Shown here one piece after another: positions 8,492-16,948 of a DNA stretch of 41,823 bases. Position numbers and translations under genes: made by a program. Position 1 is the stretch's first letter. Each line of letters opens with the position of its first letter. This DNA comes from JBMYYR01 sp049609625 (GTDB taxonomy: Bacteria > Bacteroidota > Bacteroidia > Flavobacteriales > CAJXXR01). Under the pieces are notes generated by a model that was not told where the DNA came from, did not search any database, and saw nothing but the letters and a program-made list of their open reading frames with translations. The stretch spans positions 1 through 41,823 of the forward strand of contig JBMYYR010000012.1 of assembly GCA_049609625.1 (NCBI GenBank), read 5' to 3'.

Positions 8492-9709
8492 ATGAAAAAT
8501 GTTTTATTAAGTCTTGCTTCTCTTGTAGCCCTCGGTGCAACAGCTCAAGAAGTAAAAGTAAACAAAGAAGTAGCTCCAGCTACAATTAGCAAAACAGCTA
8601 TAAATAATGTAATGTCTGCACGTCAGTCAGCAGCAGGAGCTGAATCTCGTTGGTTGAACTGGGCGGCGTCTGCAGCATATTATAACGAAGGAATTGATCT
8701 TTTAGATCCAAACGAAGACAACCAAGATGGTGTGTTCGATTTGAATGCAGGGCCTTTTCTTACGCCTGACTCTTTAATGATGGTTGAATTTACTGATGGT
8801 TTTGCTAGTTGGTATATCCACGGTGTAGCTACAGTAATTGAGCCTTCAGCTTTAGATTATGAATTTATGGATGGCGTGAACAATCCAGGGAAACTAGACT
8901 CAATATCAATTGACTACATCTACCAAAGAGCAACAGCGGATGCAATTACTGATAAAATGGAGGTTACCATTCTTAAACACAACACAAATACCTACACTTG
9001 GGGCGGTACCGAGTCTGCTCAAGAAGTTGCCTACGTGCCTGCAGCAGATATTAATGAGCTAGGAACCGTTGGTTCATTTGTTCACCAAGTGATCGAAGTA
9101 GATTTAAACGTTGAAGACACAACAGGTTTGGCGTCTATTAGCTTAGATGTAAGTGATCTTAATTTAGGTGCAGCAGAACGTGTAGGAGTAGCTGTTCGTT
9201 TTATCCCTGGATATGACTATACTTTGGGTGACACTTTGGTAAACAAAAATTACTTTAGAGTTCCAGCTTACGAAGAAAATGAAGATGCTGAAATGACCTA
9301 TGACGGTACATTCAACCATTCATACTCAATGCCTACAGGTATTCGATACAATACAAACACAAACGGATGGAACGGAAACTTTATTCCTGCTTCGGCTTAC
9401 ACAGCTGGTTTCTCATGGGAGCACTACTCAATTTGGATGAAGGTTGAGTCGCTAAATATTTCAACACCAGAATTGGACAAATTAGGTCTTTCAATCTACC
9501 CTAACCCAACAAACGGTGTGTTGAACATCAATACGAACAACAGCTTGGAAACATCAATTACTGTTCACAATATGTTAGGTCAATTAGTTGCATCTGATGC
9601 AACAACAGGATCGACTTCACTTGATATCACTGCTCAAGAAGCTGGTGTATATTTCGTAACAGTAAAGAACGACCTAGGTTCTAGTACATCACGAATTGTA
9701 AAAAACTAA
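8492..9709 (+). CDS. T9SS type A sorting domain protein, function unknown
   Basis: This 405-residue protein has a signal peptide (MKNVLLSLASLVALGATAQ). A beta-rich body of about 300 residues shows no motif I recognise; it contains an acidic DPNEDNQDG stretch that could bind calcium. The C-terminal 75 residues are a clear T9SS type A sorting domain (LSIYPNPTNGVLNI, ITVHNMLGQLV, AGVYFVTV, SRIVKN). It has its own -7 box and a downstream terminator, so it is probably monocistronic. Codon choice is clean and the gene looks highly expressed, consistent with an abundant cell-surface or secreted protein. Confidence 0.8.
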   Translation: MKNVLLSLASLVALGATAQEVKVNKEVAPATISKTAINNVMSARQSAAGAESRWLNWAASAAYYNEGIDLLDPNEDNQDGVFDLNAGPFLTPDSLMMVEFTDGFASWYIHGVATVIEPSALDYEFMDGVNNPGKLDSISIDYIYQRATADAITDKMEVTILKHNTNTYTWGGTESAQEVAYVPAADINELGTVGSFVHQVIEVDLNVEDTTGLASISLDVSDLNLGAAERVGVAVRFIPGYDYTLGDTLVNKNYFRVPAYEENEDAEMTYDGTFNHSYSMPTGIRYNTNTNGWNGNFIPASAYTAGFSWEHYSIWMKVESLNISTPELDKLGLSIYPNPTNGVLNINTNNSLETSITVHNMLGQLVASDATTGSTSLDITAQEAGVYFVTVKNDLGSSTSRIVKN

Positions 9710-9757
9710 TTCAGTTTTTTATCGTGTAGCCTCTATTTAGGCCAACACAAAGTATCT

Positions 9758-9791
9758 AAACCCATTTCTATCCTATAGAAATGGGTTTTTT
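9758..9791 (+). terminator. Rho-independent terminator
   Basis: AAACCCATTTCTA (9758-9770) pairs with TAGAAATGGGTTT, followed by Ts. It ends the T9SS cargo gene at 9709. Confidence 0.85.
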
Positions 9792-9837
9792 GATTCAAAA
9801 AAATAACTTTAATATGTAAAAACTTACAATATTTAAG

Positions 9838-9845
9838 TATATTTG
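9838..9845 (+). promoter_or_regulatory. Flavobacterial -7 box
   Basis: TATATTTG matches TAnnTTTG and lies 25 bp before the ATG at 9871, between a terminator and the gene. Confidence 0.5.
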
Positions 9846-9870
9846 AGGAAATCTTTTAAAACATAAATAT

Positions 9871-11751
9871 ATGAACATACAATTACTCTTTGCAGGATTG
9901 ATGGTAAGTGGAGCAGCTTTGGCACAAACTGTAGAGGCTCCTACAGCAATTACCAACCCAAACACAAGTGGTGTAGTAGGAAAAGCTATAAAACCATTAT
10001 CAAACCATTCTTCAGCTTCAGCCGCATTAGGAGATGGAAACATAGATGAAACCATCATTGGAACAACATACTATGATTTGCAAACAAACAATGCAGTTCA
10101 GCCTCGATTTGTAGTTCATGCTAATGGTACTATGTCAGCGGCTTGGACATTTAGCCACGATTCTGATGGAGATGATTTTCCAGATAGAGGAACTGGGTAC
10201 AATTTTTACGACGGAACGTCATGGGGAGCACAGCCTACAGAGCGCTTAGACCCTGAACGTGTAGGTTGGCCATCATTAGTTGCACTTCCAGGTGGAGGAG
10301 AAGCATATATGGCACACACCTCAGCAGGAGGATCGCAATTTGCAAAACGTGATGTTGCAGGTACAGGAACGTGGGCGTTTTCAGATGTAACAAACGGATC
10401 TAAAACCTTAGATTTAGTTTGGCATCGTATGGCCGTTGGTGGAGCTGACGGTAACTCACTTCATGTTATTGGCGCTGAAAACCTTGGAGAAGGTTCTGAT
10501 GCTGAGTATTTTATGCGATACGCTAGATCTACGGATTTGGGTACCACTTGGGATATTGTAAGCCTCGAAATTCCAGGAATTGAAGATACCACCTATGGAA
10601 TTTGGTCAGGAGATTCTTACAGCATAGTGTCTGATGGAGATAATGTTGACTTTATTGTTGGAGGTGTAAATCGAGATGTAATCTTGATGAGCTCTACTGA
10701 TAATGGAACCACTTGGTCTAAAAACATCATCTGGGATTTTCCTATTGAAAACTTTGATGATATGAGTGATCTTGTTGATTCTAATACTACTCCAGGGAAT
10801 GAGCATCCTGGACTTCCAAACGCAGATCAATCATTTAACTTAATGTATGATGCTACAGGAGAGTTGCATGCTTTCTTTGGCGCGTATGTTTTCGCTAATA
10901 CGGATACCACTTCTGAAGGGTCAAACTTTTTTCCAGGTTTGATGACTGAATTATTGCATTGGAAAGGGTCTTATGGCTTTACAGCAAACGGAACAGCAAC
11001 AGCAGACGGATCAGTAGATGGTTTCACGCAATTAGATACTGTTGCACAAGTAGAAGACTTGAATGGAGATGGTGCTATTAATGGTGCAATTGCGACTTAC
11101 TTCTTATCTCTTTCTTCTATGCCAAGTTCTTTTGTGGCATCAAATGGAGATATTTATTTAACTTATTCAAGTATTATAGATACACTTACAGAAGATCAAG
11201 TTGCTTTAGGAGATGAGTACGCATTCAATAGTCGTCACCAATTTATTACAAGATCTCAAGATAATGGAGTAACGTGGAGTGAGCCTAAAGACATGCTAGC
11301 AATTTATGCTCAAGAAAACACGTTGACAGAAGCCGTATATGGAAACGTTGTGATTAATGATGACGTTTGTTATGTGATGTATCAAAGAGACATCATACCA
11401 GGTCTTCATGTTCGCGCGCCACAGGGTGAAGAGCATGAGCCAACTGAAAATGAAATCGTTGTAGCTTCATTCTTATTGTCTGATTATGACGTTCTTTTTA
11501 TGGACGAAACCAACGAAGGTGTGTTTACAATGGCTCCAAACCCAGCAACTGATGTGCTAAACATCAACCTTGTTGAAGGTTACGAATCTGCGAACATAAC
11601 TATTGTTAATGCTCTTGGACAAGAACTTTATGCTGGCCAAGTTGAAGGCTTGACACACACTATTTCTGTTGCTGGCTTCCAGTCAGGACTATACATTGTT
11701 AATGTGATTGAAGGAAACGAAATCTACTCACATAAATTAATGGTAAAGTAA
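9871..11751 (+). CDS. Sialidase/BNR-like propeller with T9SS type A sorting domain
   Basis: This 626-residue exported protein has a signal peptide ending near ALAQT. The body has at least three Asp-box (BNR) motifs of the form S-x-D-x-G-x-x-W: STDLGTTW near 217, STDNGTTW near 274 and SQDNGVTW near 462. These mark sialidase-type six-bladed propellers. The FRIP and arginine-triad residues needed to call a true sialidase are not evident, so the enzymatic role is open. The C-terminus is a T9SS type A sorting domain (FTMAPNPATDVLNI, ITIVNALGQELY, SGLYIVNV, HKLMVK). It is bounded by its own promoter box and terminator. Confidence 0.75.
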   Translation: MNIQLLFAGLMVSGAALAQTVEAPTAITNPNTSGVVGKAIKPLSNHSSASAALGDGNIDETIIGTTYYDLQTNNAVQPRFVVHANGTMSAAWTFSHDSDGDDFPDRGTGYNFYDGTSWGAQPTERLDPERVGWPSLVALPGGGEAYMAHTSAGGSQFAKRDVAGTGTWAFSDVTNGSKTLDLVWHRMAVGGADGNSLHVIGAENLGEGSDAEYFMRYARSTDLGTTWDIVSLEIPGIEDTTYGIWSGDSYSIVSDGDNVDFIVGGVNRDVILMSSTDNGTTWSKNIIWDFPIENFDDMSDLVDSNTTPGNEHPGLPNADQSFNLMYDATGELHAFFGAYVFANTDTTSEGSNFFPGLMTELLHWKGSYGFTANGTATADGSVDGFTQLDTVAQVEDLNGDGAINGAIATYFLSLSSMPSSFVASNGDIYLTYSSIIDTLTEDQVALGDEYAFNSRHQFITRSQDNGVTWSEPKDMLAIYAQENTLTEAVYGNVVINDDVCYVMYQRDIIPGLHVRAPQGEEHEPTENEIVVASFLLSDYDVLFMDETNEGVFTMAPNPATDVLNINLVEGYESANITIVNALGQELYAGQVEGLTHTISVAGFQSGLYIVNVIEGNEIYSHKLMVK

Positions 11752-11774
11752 TTGAATTGAACAATAACTTGTAA

Positions 11775-11803
11775 AAAAGTCCTCCAATTGGAGGACTTTT
11801 TTT
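11775..11803 (+). terminator. Rho-independent terminator
   Basis: AAAGTCCTCC pairs with GGAGGACTTT around an AATT loop, followed by Ts. It lies between the propeller gene and bcp. Confidence 0.85.
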
Positions 11804-11818
11804 ATTTTTATAAAAAAA

Positions 11819-12277
11819 ATGAACATGTTAAATGAAGGCGATACACTACCGAGCTTTTCTTGTGTCAATCAAGATGGAGAAGCGCGCTCGGAAACCCATC
11901 TAAACCAAGGTAAAGTTTTAGTTTTTTTCTATCCAAAAGACAACACGCCTGGCTGTACGGCTGCAGCTTGTAGTTTAAGAGATACATTTGGAGAACTACA
12001 AGCAAAAGGCATAAGCATGTTTGGCGTTAGTCCCGATTCGCCGAAAAAACATCAAAATTTTATAAAAAAATATGAGTTTCCCTTTGAGTTATGGTCGGAT
12101 GAAGAACATGATATGATGAACGCCTTCGGTGTTTGGGGACCAAAAAAATTTATGGGAAGAACCTTTGATGGCGTACATCGCACAAGTTTCTTAATCGAAG
12201 ATGGTGTCATTAAGCACATCTTTAGAAAAGTGAAAACAAAAACACATGCCGAGCAAGTTTTAGATGAACTGACATAA
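11819..12277 (+). CDS. bcp: Thioredoxin-dependent peroxiredoxin (Bcp/PrxQ)
   Basis: Bcp reduces hydrogen peroxide and organic hydroperoxides in the cytoplasm using thioredoxin. The 152 residues include FFYPKDNTPGCTAAACSLRD, with the peroxidatic Cys46 and the resolving Cys51 five residues later, the atypical 2-Cys PrxQ arrangement. There is no signal peptide. ATG 11819 begins MNML; ATG 11825 (MLNEGD) is an alternative and gives the more usual N-terminus. It starts just after a terminator, and recA follows with its own promoter. Confidence 0.92.
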   Translation: MNMLNEGDTLPSFSCVNQDGEARSETHLNQGKVLVFFYPKDNTPGCTAAACSLRDTFGELQAKGISMFGVSPDSPKKHQNFIKKYEFPFELWSDEEHDMMNAFGVWGPKKFMGRTFDGVHRTSFLIEDGVIKHIFRKVKTKTHAEQVLDELT

Positions 12278-12278
12278 G

Positions 12279-12303
12279 TTGACAGTTTAATCCATTACTT
12301 TTG
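12279..12303 (+). promoter_or_regulatory. recA promoter: TTGACA and TACTTTTG
   Basis: TTGACA (12279-12284) and the -7 box TACTTTTG (12296-12303) are separated by 11 bp, and the box lies 28 bp before the recA ATG. The same AAGTTGACA, 11-bp gap and TACTTTTGT recur at 35929-35956. The gap is shorter than the usual flavobacterial -33/-7 spacing, so TTGACA may be an operator and not a -33 element. Confidence 0.55.
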
Positions 12304-12331
12304 TATCATCAAAATCAAAACAAATTAAATT

Positions 12332-13333
12332 ATGAGTGAAAATAAAGAAAAAGAAGCTAAACTAAAAGCCCTCCAATTGGCGATGGATAAATTGGATAAA
12401 ACCTATGGAAAAGGATCTGTAATGAAATTAGGCGACCGACCAAAAGCGGATGTTCAGGTCATTCCATCAGGTTCAGTTGGTTTAGATTTGGCTTTGGGTG
12501 TGGGTGGTTATCCGAAAGGAAGAATCATCGAAATCTACGGACCCGAATCTTCCGGTAAAACAACCTTGGCTATTCATGCTATTGCTGAAGCTCAAAAACA
12601 AGGCGGTATTGCTGCTTTTGTTGATGCCGAGCATGCGTTTGATAAAGTATACGCCGAAAATTTGGGTGTGGATACCGATAATCTACTAATCTCTCAACCA
12701 GATCACGGTGAACAAGCACTCGAAATTGCCGATAATCTGATTCGATCTGGAGCTATTGACATCATTGTAATTGATTCTGTTGCGGCCCTGACTCCAAAAT
12801 CTGAGATTGAAGGAGAAATGGGAGATTCAAAAATGGGACTTCATGCCCGTTTGATGTCTCAGGCGCTTAGGAAGCTAACGGGGTCGATCAGTAAAACAGG
12901 ATGTACTTGTATCTTTATCAACCAGTTGAGAGAGAAGATCGGTGTCATGTTTGGGAATCCAGAGACGACAACAGGAGGTAATGCCCTGAAATTTTACGCT
13001 TCTGTACGTTTGGACATCAGACGCTCAACGATGATTAAAGACAACGATGGTGCGGTAGGGAACAAAACCAGAGTAAAAGTGGTAAAAAATAAAGTTGCTC
13101 CACCATTCCGTTTGGCCGAATTTGACATTCTGTATGGCGAAGGTATTTCCAAAACTGGAGAAATTATCGACATCGGAACAGACTTAGAGGTAATTAAAAA
13201 AAGCGGCTCGTGGTATAGCTACGGCGACGTCAAACTAGGTCAAGGAAGAGATGCTGTACGTCAGTTATTGATAGAAAATGTTGATTTAGCTTTAGAGCTT
13301 GAAGAGAAAATCATGAGTCAGATTAAAGACTAA
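12332..13333 (+). CDS. recA: Recombinase RecA
   Basis: RecA forms ATP-dependent filaments on single-stranded DNA for homologous recombination and repair. The 333-residue protein carries Walker A GPESSGKT (70-77), the Walker B-type IIVIDSVAALTPKSE, the L1/L2 loop regions (KMGLHARLMSQ; INQLREKIGVMFGNPETTTGG) and the KVVKNKVAPPF core. The length is standard and no intein is present. It has its own promoter and is followed by a hairpin shared with the convergent ketoacyl synthase operon. No LexA-type box is recognisable upstream. Confidence 0.98.
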   Translation: MSENKEKEAKLKALQLAMDKLDKTYGKGSVMKLGDRPKADVQVIPSGSVGLDLALGVGGYPKGRIIEIYGPESSGKTTLAIHAIAEAQKQGGIAAFVDAEHAFDKVYAENLGVDTDNLLISQPDHGEQALEIADNLIRSGAIDIIVIDSVAALTPKSEIEGEMGDSKMGLHARLMSQALRKLTGSISKTGCTCIFINQLREKIGVMFGNPETTTGGNALKFYASVRLDIRRSTMIKDNDGAVGNKTRVKVVKNKVAPPFRLAEFDILYGEGISKTGEIIDIGTDLEVIKKSGSWYSYGDVKLGQGRDAVRQLLIENVDLALELEEKIMSQIKD

Positions 13334-13387
13334 TGTTAAGGATCGGTTCAAGCCATGAGCTAGATTCAATTATTTACGAAGCTCAAC

Positions 13388-13418
13388 AAACACCCTTCAT
13401 TTTCAAGAAGGGTGTTTT
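13388..13418. terminator. Probable bidirectional terminator
   Basis: AAACACCCTTC (13388-13398) pairs with GAAGGGTGTTT (13406-13416). It lies between convergent recA (+) and the ketoacyl synthase (-) and has A/T runs on both sides, so it may serve both strands. Confidence 0.7.
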
Positions 13419-13432
13419 GGTTTAGGGATGTT

Positions 13433-14584
13433 CTAAAGTAGATTTTTGACCAAAACAGAAACTGAATTCCCTCCAAAGCCAGCGGCGTTAATTAAAATAC
13501 GTTCAATTGGTTTTTTGAACTTAGTATTTTGATTTACAGAAGGATAAGGAAAATCAATGTTCGTTTGATTTTTAAAGATCTGTAAAGCAAAATCTAAACT
13601 CAAAGCTCCCGATGCTCCTAAAGTATGGCCTTGCAAACATTTAGTTGAATAGAGATTGGGCTGTTGATTTCCAAACAACGTTTTGATTGCTTTTAACTCC
13701 GCTTGATCACCTTTTAAAGTACCTGGCGCATGTAAAAACACATAATCAATCGCAGACAAATCTTGATTTCCGCAAGCGGCGCTCATACTCTCAAAATAGG
13801 CCTTTCCATTTTCGGAAATACCAGCTAAATGCTCGGTTTGTTCCGTTGAGAAACCTAAACCTTCAATTTCGGCAATGGCACCTTCTTTGTTGTCATCAAC
13901 ATAAAAAAGCGCAGCACCTTCGCCCAAAACCATGCTGTTTTTATCAGCGTTTTTGTCCAAAGGTCGACAAGGAAAATCGAGTTGAGTTTGTTTTTGATAG
14001 ATCCCTAATTTCGAAAACATGGCCAAACTAAACGGACTAATACAAGCTTCTGAACCTCCACAAAGTGCAGCGTTTGTCAACCCAGATTGAATCCAAGCAT
14101 AAGCATTACAAAGGCTATGAAGTGCGGTGCTGCAGGTCATCGAATGAGAAAAATGCGCACCTTTGGCTTCTAAATATTGCCCAATGGCTGTCGATAAAAA
14201 ACCCAAGGTCGTATGTGGTGATGTATAAACCGAAAGCTTATTGTTTTCTGTAAAATTCTGATATTGAGACTCTAAGCTCAAACTAGCTCCGCGAGAACTT
14301 CCAATATTGATTAATAGATTTTTATCAAAGCTGTGCTTATTGTTCAATATATCCGCAAGAAAAAGAGCTTGCTGAACCACTAAGTCTGTTTGTTTTAAAT
14401 GTCGGTGCTTTGAGATGAACTGATCTAAAGCAATTTTGGATTCAGGATGCAATTTTGCAACAGGTAATCCATCAAGTGTTGAAAACTGAGCGCGATGATT
14501 GAAGCCGTTTTCTGCAATCGCGAGAGGTTCGTGGCCTAAAGCAGAAATCGATGCGTGAGCTTTGATGTAAATGGATTTATTCAT
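13433..14584 (-). CDS. Beta-ketoacyl synthase (KAS I/II-like) linked to bioD
   Basis: This 383-residue thiolase-fold condensing enzyme keeps the Cys-His-His triad: Cys151 in MTCSTALHSL, His285 in HAPGTLKGD (the usual HGTGT with A-P) and His320 in LQGHTLGASG, plus Lys315. It is shorter than a standard FabF (about 410 residues). It is the last gene of a - strand operon, 12 bp after bioD. Its position suggests it makes or extends a precursor of pimeloyl-ACP, but housekeeping fatty acid synthesis or a secondary lipid cannot be excluded. The fold and active site are clear; the role is inferred. Confidence 0.8.
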   Translation of the reverse strand: MNKSIYIKAHASISALGHEPLAIAENGFNHRAQFSTLDGLPVAKLHPESKIALDQFISKHRHLKQTDLVVQQALFLADILNNKHSFDKNLLINIGSSRGASLSLESQYQNFTENNKLSVYTSPHTTLGFLSTAIGQYLEAKGAHFSHSMTCSTALHSLCNAYAWIQSGLTNAALCGGSEACISPFSLAMFSKLGIYQKQTQLDFPCRPLDKNADKNSMVLGEGAALFYVDDNKEGAIAEIEGLGFSTEQTEHLAGISENGKAYFESMSAACGNQDLSAIDYVFLHAPGTLKGDQAELKAIKTLFGNQQPNLYSTKCLQGHTLGASGALSLDFALQIFKNQTNIDFPYPSVNQNTKFKKPIERILINAAGFGGNSVSVLVKNLL

Positions 14585-14596
14585 CGAAAAAGCAGG

Positions 14597-15226
14597 CTAA
14601 AACTGTTTTTTGAAATACTCAACATAAGGCTTTAAGGCACTTGAATTCAGTTCTTTTTCGGGCAAAATGCGACCTAAATAATGGTCACCAAACTGATCTA
14701 ATATTCGATGCTCACTTGCCTGATTTGGTTCGCCATTAAAAATAATACCTTTTATTTTAATATTATGATAATGAAGCACTTCCAGAGTCAAAAGACTGTG
14801 ATTGATACTCCCTAAATAATTTTTACTCACCACAATAACTTCCAAATTCTTTTGGGTCTTTAACCAATCTAATAAGGTTTCAGTATCATTTATTGGCACC
14901 ATTAAGCCACCTGCACCTTCTATAATTAGAGACTTAGTGGTTTTGGGAAGTTTTAAATCTTCACTTTTAATGTATTTATTTTCTAAATCGGCAGCAGCAT
15001 GTGGCGACATTGGTGCTTTGAGTAAGACTCCAGCAGGAAAAATTTCAGCATCAGAACGAATTAACGATTTCACGGTATTTCTATCCTGTTCTTCATCTCC
15101 AGCCTGAATTAATTTAAAATAATCAGCCTTTAAAGCATCAACTAAAATAGCACTCGCTACCGTTTTCCCCACATCAGTTCCGATGCCAGTTACAAAATAA
15201 GTCTGAATGGGTTGTTTTGCCATCAA
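14597..15226 (-). CDS. bioD: Dethiobiotin synthetase
   Basis: BioD closes the ureido ring of dethiobiotin from 7,8-diaminopelargonate, CO2 and ATP. The 209 residues show the P-loop GIGTDVGKT (14-22), the KxxQAGD segment with Lys38, APMSPHAAA, and EGAGGLMVPIND, all diagnostic of BioD. The start could be either of two adjacent ATGs (15226 or 15223). The gene lies 9 bp after an acyl-CoA thioesterase and 12 bp before a ketoacyl synthase, so the three are cotranscribed. Its substrate is made by BioA, encoded at 1704-3011. Confidence 0.95.
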   Translation of the reverse strand: MMAKQPIQTYFVTGIGTDVGKTVASAILVDALKADYFKLIQAGDEEQDRNTVKSLIRSDAEIFPAGVLLKAPMSPHAAADLENKYIKSEDLKLPKTTKSLIIEGAGGLMVPINDTETLLDWLKTQKNLEVIVVSKNYLGSINHSLLTLEVLHYHNIKIKGIIFNGEPNQASEHRILDQFGDHYLGRILPEKELNSSALKPYVEYFKKQF

Positions 15227-15235
15227 AACGTCGTT

Positions 15236-15751
15236 TTAAACAAAAAGTGATTTGAGCTCGCTAGCGTCTTCAGCTTTCATACGTCCACTCAAAACCAAAG
15301 CCAATTGTCGACGGCGCAAAGCACCTTCGTAGCGTTCTTTTTCGAGCTCAGTTTCTGGCTCGAGACATGAGACTTCGATAGGTTTACCTTGTTGATCTAC
15401 AGCTACAAAGGTATAAATAGCTTCGTTGCATTTTATGAGTTCTCCAGTAACGTTTTCTTCCATAAAGACATCAACAATAACCTCCATCGACGAGCGAAAA
15501 GAACGTGTAACTTGAGCCTGTAAAGTTACCACCGAACCCATCGGAATAGGCTTGTTGAACGACACGTGATTTACGGAAGCCGTAACCACAATGCGCTTAC
15601 AAAATCGACGTGCAGAAATCGCCGTTGCAATATCCATCCAATGTAATAATCGACCGCCCATCAGGTTATTGAGTGGGTTAGTATCGTTGGGTAAAACAAG
15701 TTCGGTCAGTGTGGTTTTCGACACGCTAGCTTTTTGGGTTTTCATAACCAT
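15236..15751 (-). CDS. Acyl-CoA thioesterase, hotdog fold (YciA/BACH type)
   Basis: This 171-residue cytosolic protein has the acyl-CoA hydrolase signature NPLNNLMGGRLLHWMD (25-40, Asp40), followed by hotdog strands (VTASVNHVSFNKPIPMGSVV) and a C-terminal helical tail rich in Arg/Glu. It should hydrolyse acyl-CoA thioesters; chain preference cannot be read. The start may be ATG 15751 or ATG 15745 (MKTQ). A -7 box lies 24 bp upstream, so this is the first gene of the bioD-ketoacyl synthase operon, where it could supply or recycle acyl precursors. Confidence 0.85.
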   Translation of the reverse strand: MVMKTQKASVSKTTLTELVLPNDTNPLNNLMGGRLLHWMDIATAISARRFCKRIVVTASVNHVSFNKPIPMGSVVTLQAQVTRSFRSSMEVIVDVFMEENVTGELIKCNEAIYTFVAVDQQGKPIEVSCLEPETELEKERYEGALRRRQLALVLSGRMKAEDASELKSLFV

Positions 15752-15774
15752 GTATAGTTTTGAATAAAAAAAAA

Positions 15775-15782
15775 CAAAGGTA
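15775..15782 (-). promoter_or_regulatory. Flavobacterial -7 box, thioesterase-bioD operon
   Basis: On the minus strand this reads TACCTTTG (TAnnTTTG), 24 bp before the thioesterase ATG at 15751. Confidence 0.5.
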
Positions 15783-15841
15783 GCTAATTCAGTTAGAGAA
15801 CACGTATTTTTTTTGAAACTAGTTCAGTTCCATAAGCTCTT

Positions 15842-16825
15842 TTAATCTATTTTGAGAAGCCAAGCGCCTCGGTTCACTTGTTTAGCTTTTTTGAGTTGTG
15901 TCTCTGCGTCTTTTTTTGATGTGATAACAGGTGAGCTTACTCGGCTCAATGCTTTGTAGTCGGTGATTTCTGTAGAGCCAAAAGATTTAGCTAGGCGTTT
16001 TTGCAGTTTTTTGGCGTTTGATTCACTTTGGAAGACTCCGAAAACAATAATATAGCCTTTTTTAGACTTATATTCAATATGCTTATTGGGAGATACATAA
16101 GTTAATTCTTCTTCTTGCTCGTTTTCCAAACCTTCAAAGGAGACCCACTTGAGGTCTGATAAATCAATAAAAACATACATGGATCCATTGCTCTGATTTT
16201 CAACTGGTTTTTCATCAGAAGGAAAAACATCAAAAACTGATTTTGCAACTAATATTAAGGCCAAACAGAAAATCGCTACTGCCCAAATCCACCAAAAACG
16301 ACGCTTAGGAGAAGTGTCTTCTTCTTTTTCTTTTTCTTTTGGTTGTTCCGAAACGTTAGCGAATGCTGGAGTTTTTGGCTCGATAGCTTTGGCAACTACG
16401 GGCGCGGCGGGTTTGGTTTTAGGTTTTTCGATCTTCCCAAGTCCATAGAATTGGGGGTCTAATATCGCATCAGGATTGGCATAAAATATCTTATTGCTAT
16501 TTTCTTCATCTAATCGGAAGTATCCTAAATCTGAAAGTTGAACCGTTTTATTGTTGTAAATCTCAACTTTAATGTGTCTGATGTATTCCTCAACACGTAT
16601 TTTTGCTTCCTCAAAGGTAACTTGCTCTTTTTTAGCAACATATCGAGAGAGTAAATCTCCAGAAATGGTATTGTCTACTGTAAATTTTAAGCGTTGAGAA
16701 GGATTAAGCTTTCTTTTTTTCTCCTTTTTGATATCAACAGATTTAGTCAGTTTACCAAATTTTGGAAGAACTAAATTGGTATATCTGAGCATTAACTCAT
16801 GTATATAAGAATCAAATTGATGCAT
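15842..16825 (-). CDS. HU-CCDC81 and SPOR domain protein
   Basis: I start this 327-residue protein at ATG 16825 (MHQFDSYIHELM). The longer frame to 16882 would begin upstream of a -7 box at 16851-16858. Residues about 1-120 resemble the HU-CCDC81 module typical of Bacteroidota (LPKFGKLTKS, then TVQLSDLGYF). A Pro/Lys/Glu-rich linker follows, then one membrane helix (FWWIWAVAIFCLALILVA) and a C-terminal SPOR domain (YIIVFGVFQSESNAKKLQKRL). The SPOR part would bind septal peptidoglycan in the periplasm while the N-terminal domain stays in the cytoplasm, suggesting a cell-division-associated link between DNA or another cytosolic partner and the wall. Confidence 0.85.
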   Translation of the reverse strand: MHQFDSYIHELMLRYTNLVLPKFGKLTKSVDIKKEKKRKLNPSQRLKFTVDNTISGDLLSRYVAKKEQVTFEEAKIRVEEYIRHIKVEIYNNKTVQLSDLGYFRLDEENSNKIFYANPDAILDPQFYGLGKIEKPKTKPAAPVVAKAIEPKTPAFANVSEQPKEKEKEEDTSPKRRFWWIWAVAIFCLALILVAKSVFDVFPSDEKPVENQSNGSMYVFIDLSDLKWVSFEGLENEQEEELTYVSPNKHIEYKSKKGYIIVFGVFQSESNAKKLQKRLAKSFGSTEITDYKALSRVSSPVITSKKDAETQLKKAKQVNRGAWLLKID

Positions 16826-16850
16826 GGAAGATGAAATTAACAATAAAATG

Positions 16851-16882
16851 CAAAAGTAAAGCTTTTGTAAATGATGAGTCAA
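16851..16882 (-). promoter_or_regulatory. Promoter of the HU-CCDC81/SPOR gene
   Basis: On the minus strand a -33 TTG (16882-16880) and a -7 box TACTTTTG (16858-16851) are 21 bp apart, within the flavobacterial range. The predicted start of transcription (about 16845) lies just upstream of ATG 16825 and excludes the longer start at 16882. Confidence 0.6.
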
Positions 16883-16948
16883 AAAAAGTAAACAAAAACC
16901 CCATTGTTTGAATATAAATAGCTATTTTCAACCCAAAATTAAGCTGAA

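Noticed and set aside
9871..11751. Calling the Asp-box protein a sialidase
   Set aside because: Asp boxes occur in many propellers, and I could not identify the arginine triad or the FRIP motif.
16826..16882. Longer N-terminus of the HU-CCDC81/SPOR protein
   Set aside because: The segment spans a -33/-7 promoter pair on the same strand; the conserved domain begins at ATG 16825.
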